DNA of 6,911 nt from an uncultured Anaerotruncus sp. (lineage in GTDB: Bacteria > Bacillota > Clostridia > Oscillospirales > Ruminococcaceae). The notes under the pieces were generated by a model, which saw only the letters and a program-made list of their open reading frames with translations, was not told where the DNA came from and ran no database searches. The stretch lies in assembly GCF_902490045.1 (NCBI RefSeq), contig NZ_CABUCJ010000121.1:1-6911 (forward strand), given 5' to 3'. This document shows, one piece after another, positions 6,547-6,911 of the stretch; the stretch's first letter is position 1; each line of letters starts with the position of its first letter. The translations under genes and the position numbers were made by a program.

Positions 6547-6581
6547 TATAAACCCCAAAAAGTCTAAAATCAAGACATAAT
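6547..6581 (+). promoter_or_regulatory. candidate -10 elements of the small regulator gene
   Basis: Three hexamers each match TATAAT at 5 of 6 positions: TATAAA (6547-6552), TAAAAT (6565-6570) and CATAAT (6576-6581). None has a clear -35 at 16-18 bp. For the first, the -35 position (about 6524-6529) lies inside the palindrome. For the last, the start point would fall on the lone TAAGTACA half-site. Either fits a repressible promoter; I cannot tell which is used. Confidence 0.35.
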
Positions 6582-6611
6582 AAGTACAAAATTAGTCTTG
6601 GTGGTGAGGAC

Positions 6612-6791
6612 TTGGAAAAAAGTAAGCATCTGGGGCTTCATATCGATCCCGATACCCACGCGAAGCTCCAGTATATCGCAAAATATTACGGACGTTCGAT
6701 CAGCGGACAGGTCCTCTTCCTTGTGCGGGAGTGCATCCGCGGATTTGAACGCGAAAACGGTGAGATCGACGTCAATGAGGAGTCGCGTTAG
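6612..6791 (+). CDS. small ribbon-helix-helix DNA-binding protein (Arc/CopG type)
   Basis: A 59-codon frame from TTG 6612 to TAG 6789-6791 encodes a protein beginning MEKSKHLGLHIDPDTHAKLQ. The pattern is that of a ribbon-helix-helix repressor: a short beta-strand (about 5-11, KHLGLHI), helix A (about 13-26), the turn GRS (27-29) and helix B (about 30-48), then an acidic tail. These proteins bind DNA as dimers through the paired strands and often repress their own gene. The TTG start is chosen because the strand begins right after it and GGTGGTGAGGA (6600-6610) gives a ribosome binding site at 3-7 nt. No ATG suits. No toxin or other partner gene is next to it, so it seems a free-standing regulator rather than an antitoxin. 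It has its own promoter region and terminator. Its target is unknown; the palindrome at 6517 is the best candidate. Confidence 0.8.
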   Translation: MEKSKHLGLHIDPDTHAKLQYIAKYYGRSISGQVLFLVRECIRGFERENGEIDVNEESR

Positions 6792-6805
6792 CGGCTCCTT
6801 TTTTT
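6779..6805 (+). terminator. intrinsic terminator overlapping the end of the small gene
   Basis: An 8-bp stem (6779-6786 with 6791-6798, one G-T pair) around GTTA is followed by seven T residues (6799-6805). The left arm is made of the last sense codons and the stop codon TAG (6789-6791) spans the loop and the first base of the right arm. Ribosomes finishing the gene would therefore cover the terminator stem. Confidence 0.88.
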
Positions 6806-6835
6806 GGGGGCTTTTTTTCTTGAAAAAAGTCCCCC
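6806..6835. repeat. T/A-rich hairpin with G5/C5 base directly after the terminator
   Basis: GGGGGC plus a T-run (6806-6818) pairs with an A-run plus GTCCCCC (6823-6835), leaving one bulged T at 6830. The Ts are in the stem and no T-tract follows, so this is not a second standard + strand terminator. It looks like the start of a repeat-like intergenic element that continues downstream. Confidence 0.55.
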
Positions 6836-6911
6836 AAACCCCTCAAAAAAGCGCCTGAAGCAGGGCCTGCGGGCCCGGGCTCAGGGCTCCGCCCTCGAAA
6901 AGGCCCGGCGT
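6836..6911. repeat. GC-rich hairpin element, cut by the window edge
   Basis: No gene is visible. Hairpins are possible at 6863-6867/6872-6876 and 6883-6887/6891-6895, with 6876-6880 able to pair with 6903-6907. The element shares the 12-mer GGCCTGCGGGCC (6864-6875) with all three copies of the repeat at the other end of the window. It also shares the 8-mers GCTCCGCC (6886-6893) and GGCCCGGC (6902-6909) with the two full copies, but in a different order. It is probably a related dispersed intergenic repeat. Confidence 0.55.

Noticed and set aside
6598..6858. 86-codon + strand frame after the operon
   Set aside because: It is out of frame with the ribbon-helix-helix gene, runs through a terminator and low-complexity sequence, and has no domain pattern.

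Overview
The window carries a complete bacterial glycogen-synthesis operon in the order glgB-glgC-glgD-glgA, all on the + strand, followed by one small regulator-type gene. Having both a catalytic ADP-glucose pyrophosphorylase (GlgC) and a degenerate paralogue (GlgD), with Bacillus/Clostridium-type Shine-Dalgarno sites and intrinsic terminators, points to a Firmicute. The high GC content, strong G/C third-position preference and GC-rich intergenic repeats fit a gut-type clostridium of the Ruminococcaceae/Oscillospiraceae sort. That placement is an inference, not a match.

Layout. Positions 1-258 are a 103-bp GC-rich tandem repeat (two full copies and a shrunken third), each full unit able to fold into four hairpins. 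Positions 259-516 are an AT-rich control region with an extended -10 element, two short dyads, a tiny possible leader ORF and a second promoter candidate. The operon follows: glgB 517-2535, glgC 2560-3771, glgD 3776-4903, glgA 4989-6425. The first three genes are almost contiguous (gaps of 24 and 4 bp). An 85-bp gap with two hairpins separates glgD from glgA. A 14-bp-stem intrinsic terminator (6439-6476) ends the operon. Then come an AT-rich promoter region with a perfect 21-bp palindrome, a 59-codon ribbon-helix-helix gene starting with TTG (6612-6791), a terminator that overlaps its stop codon, and a GC-rich hairpin element running off the window edge.

How the genes work together. GlgC, probably as a complex with GlgD, makes ADP-glucose from glucose-1-phosphate and ATP. 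GlgA adds the glucose to alpha-1,4 chains and GlgB introduces alpha-1,6 branches. No phosphorylase (glgP) or debranching enzyme is present before the terminator. The ribbon-helix-helix gene has its own likely promoter and terminator, so a link to glycogen metabolism is not shown.

I do not see a wholly new system. The points most worth a second look are the palindrome and phased half-site upstream of the ribbon-helix-helix gene, the structured 103-bp repeats and their relation to the element at the other end of the window, the histone-like basic tail on GlgB, the alanine at the GlgA position occupied by Lys15 in E. coli, and the structured glgD-glgA gap.
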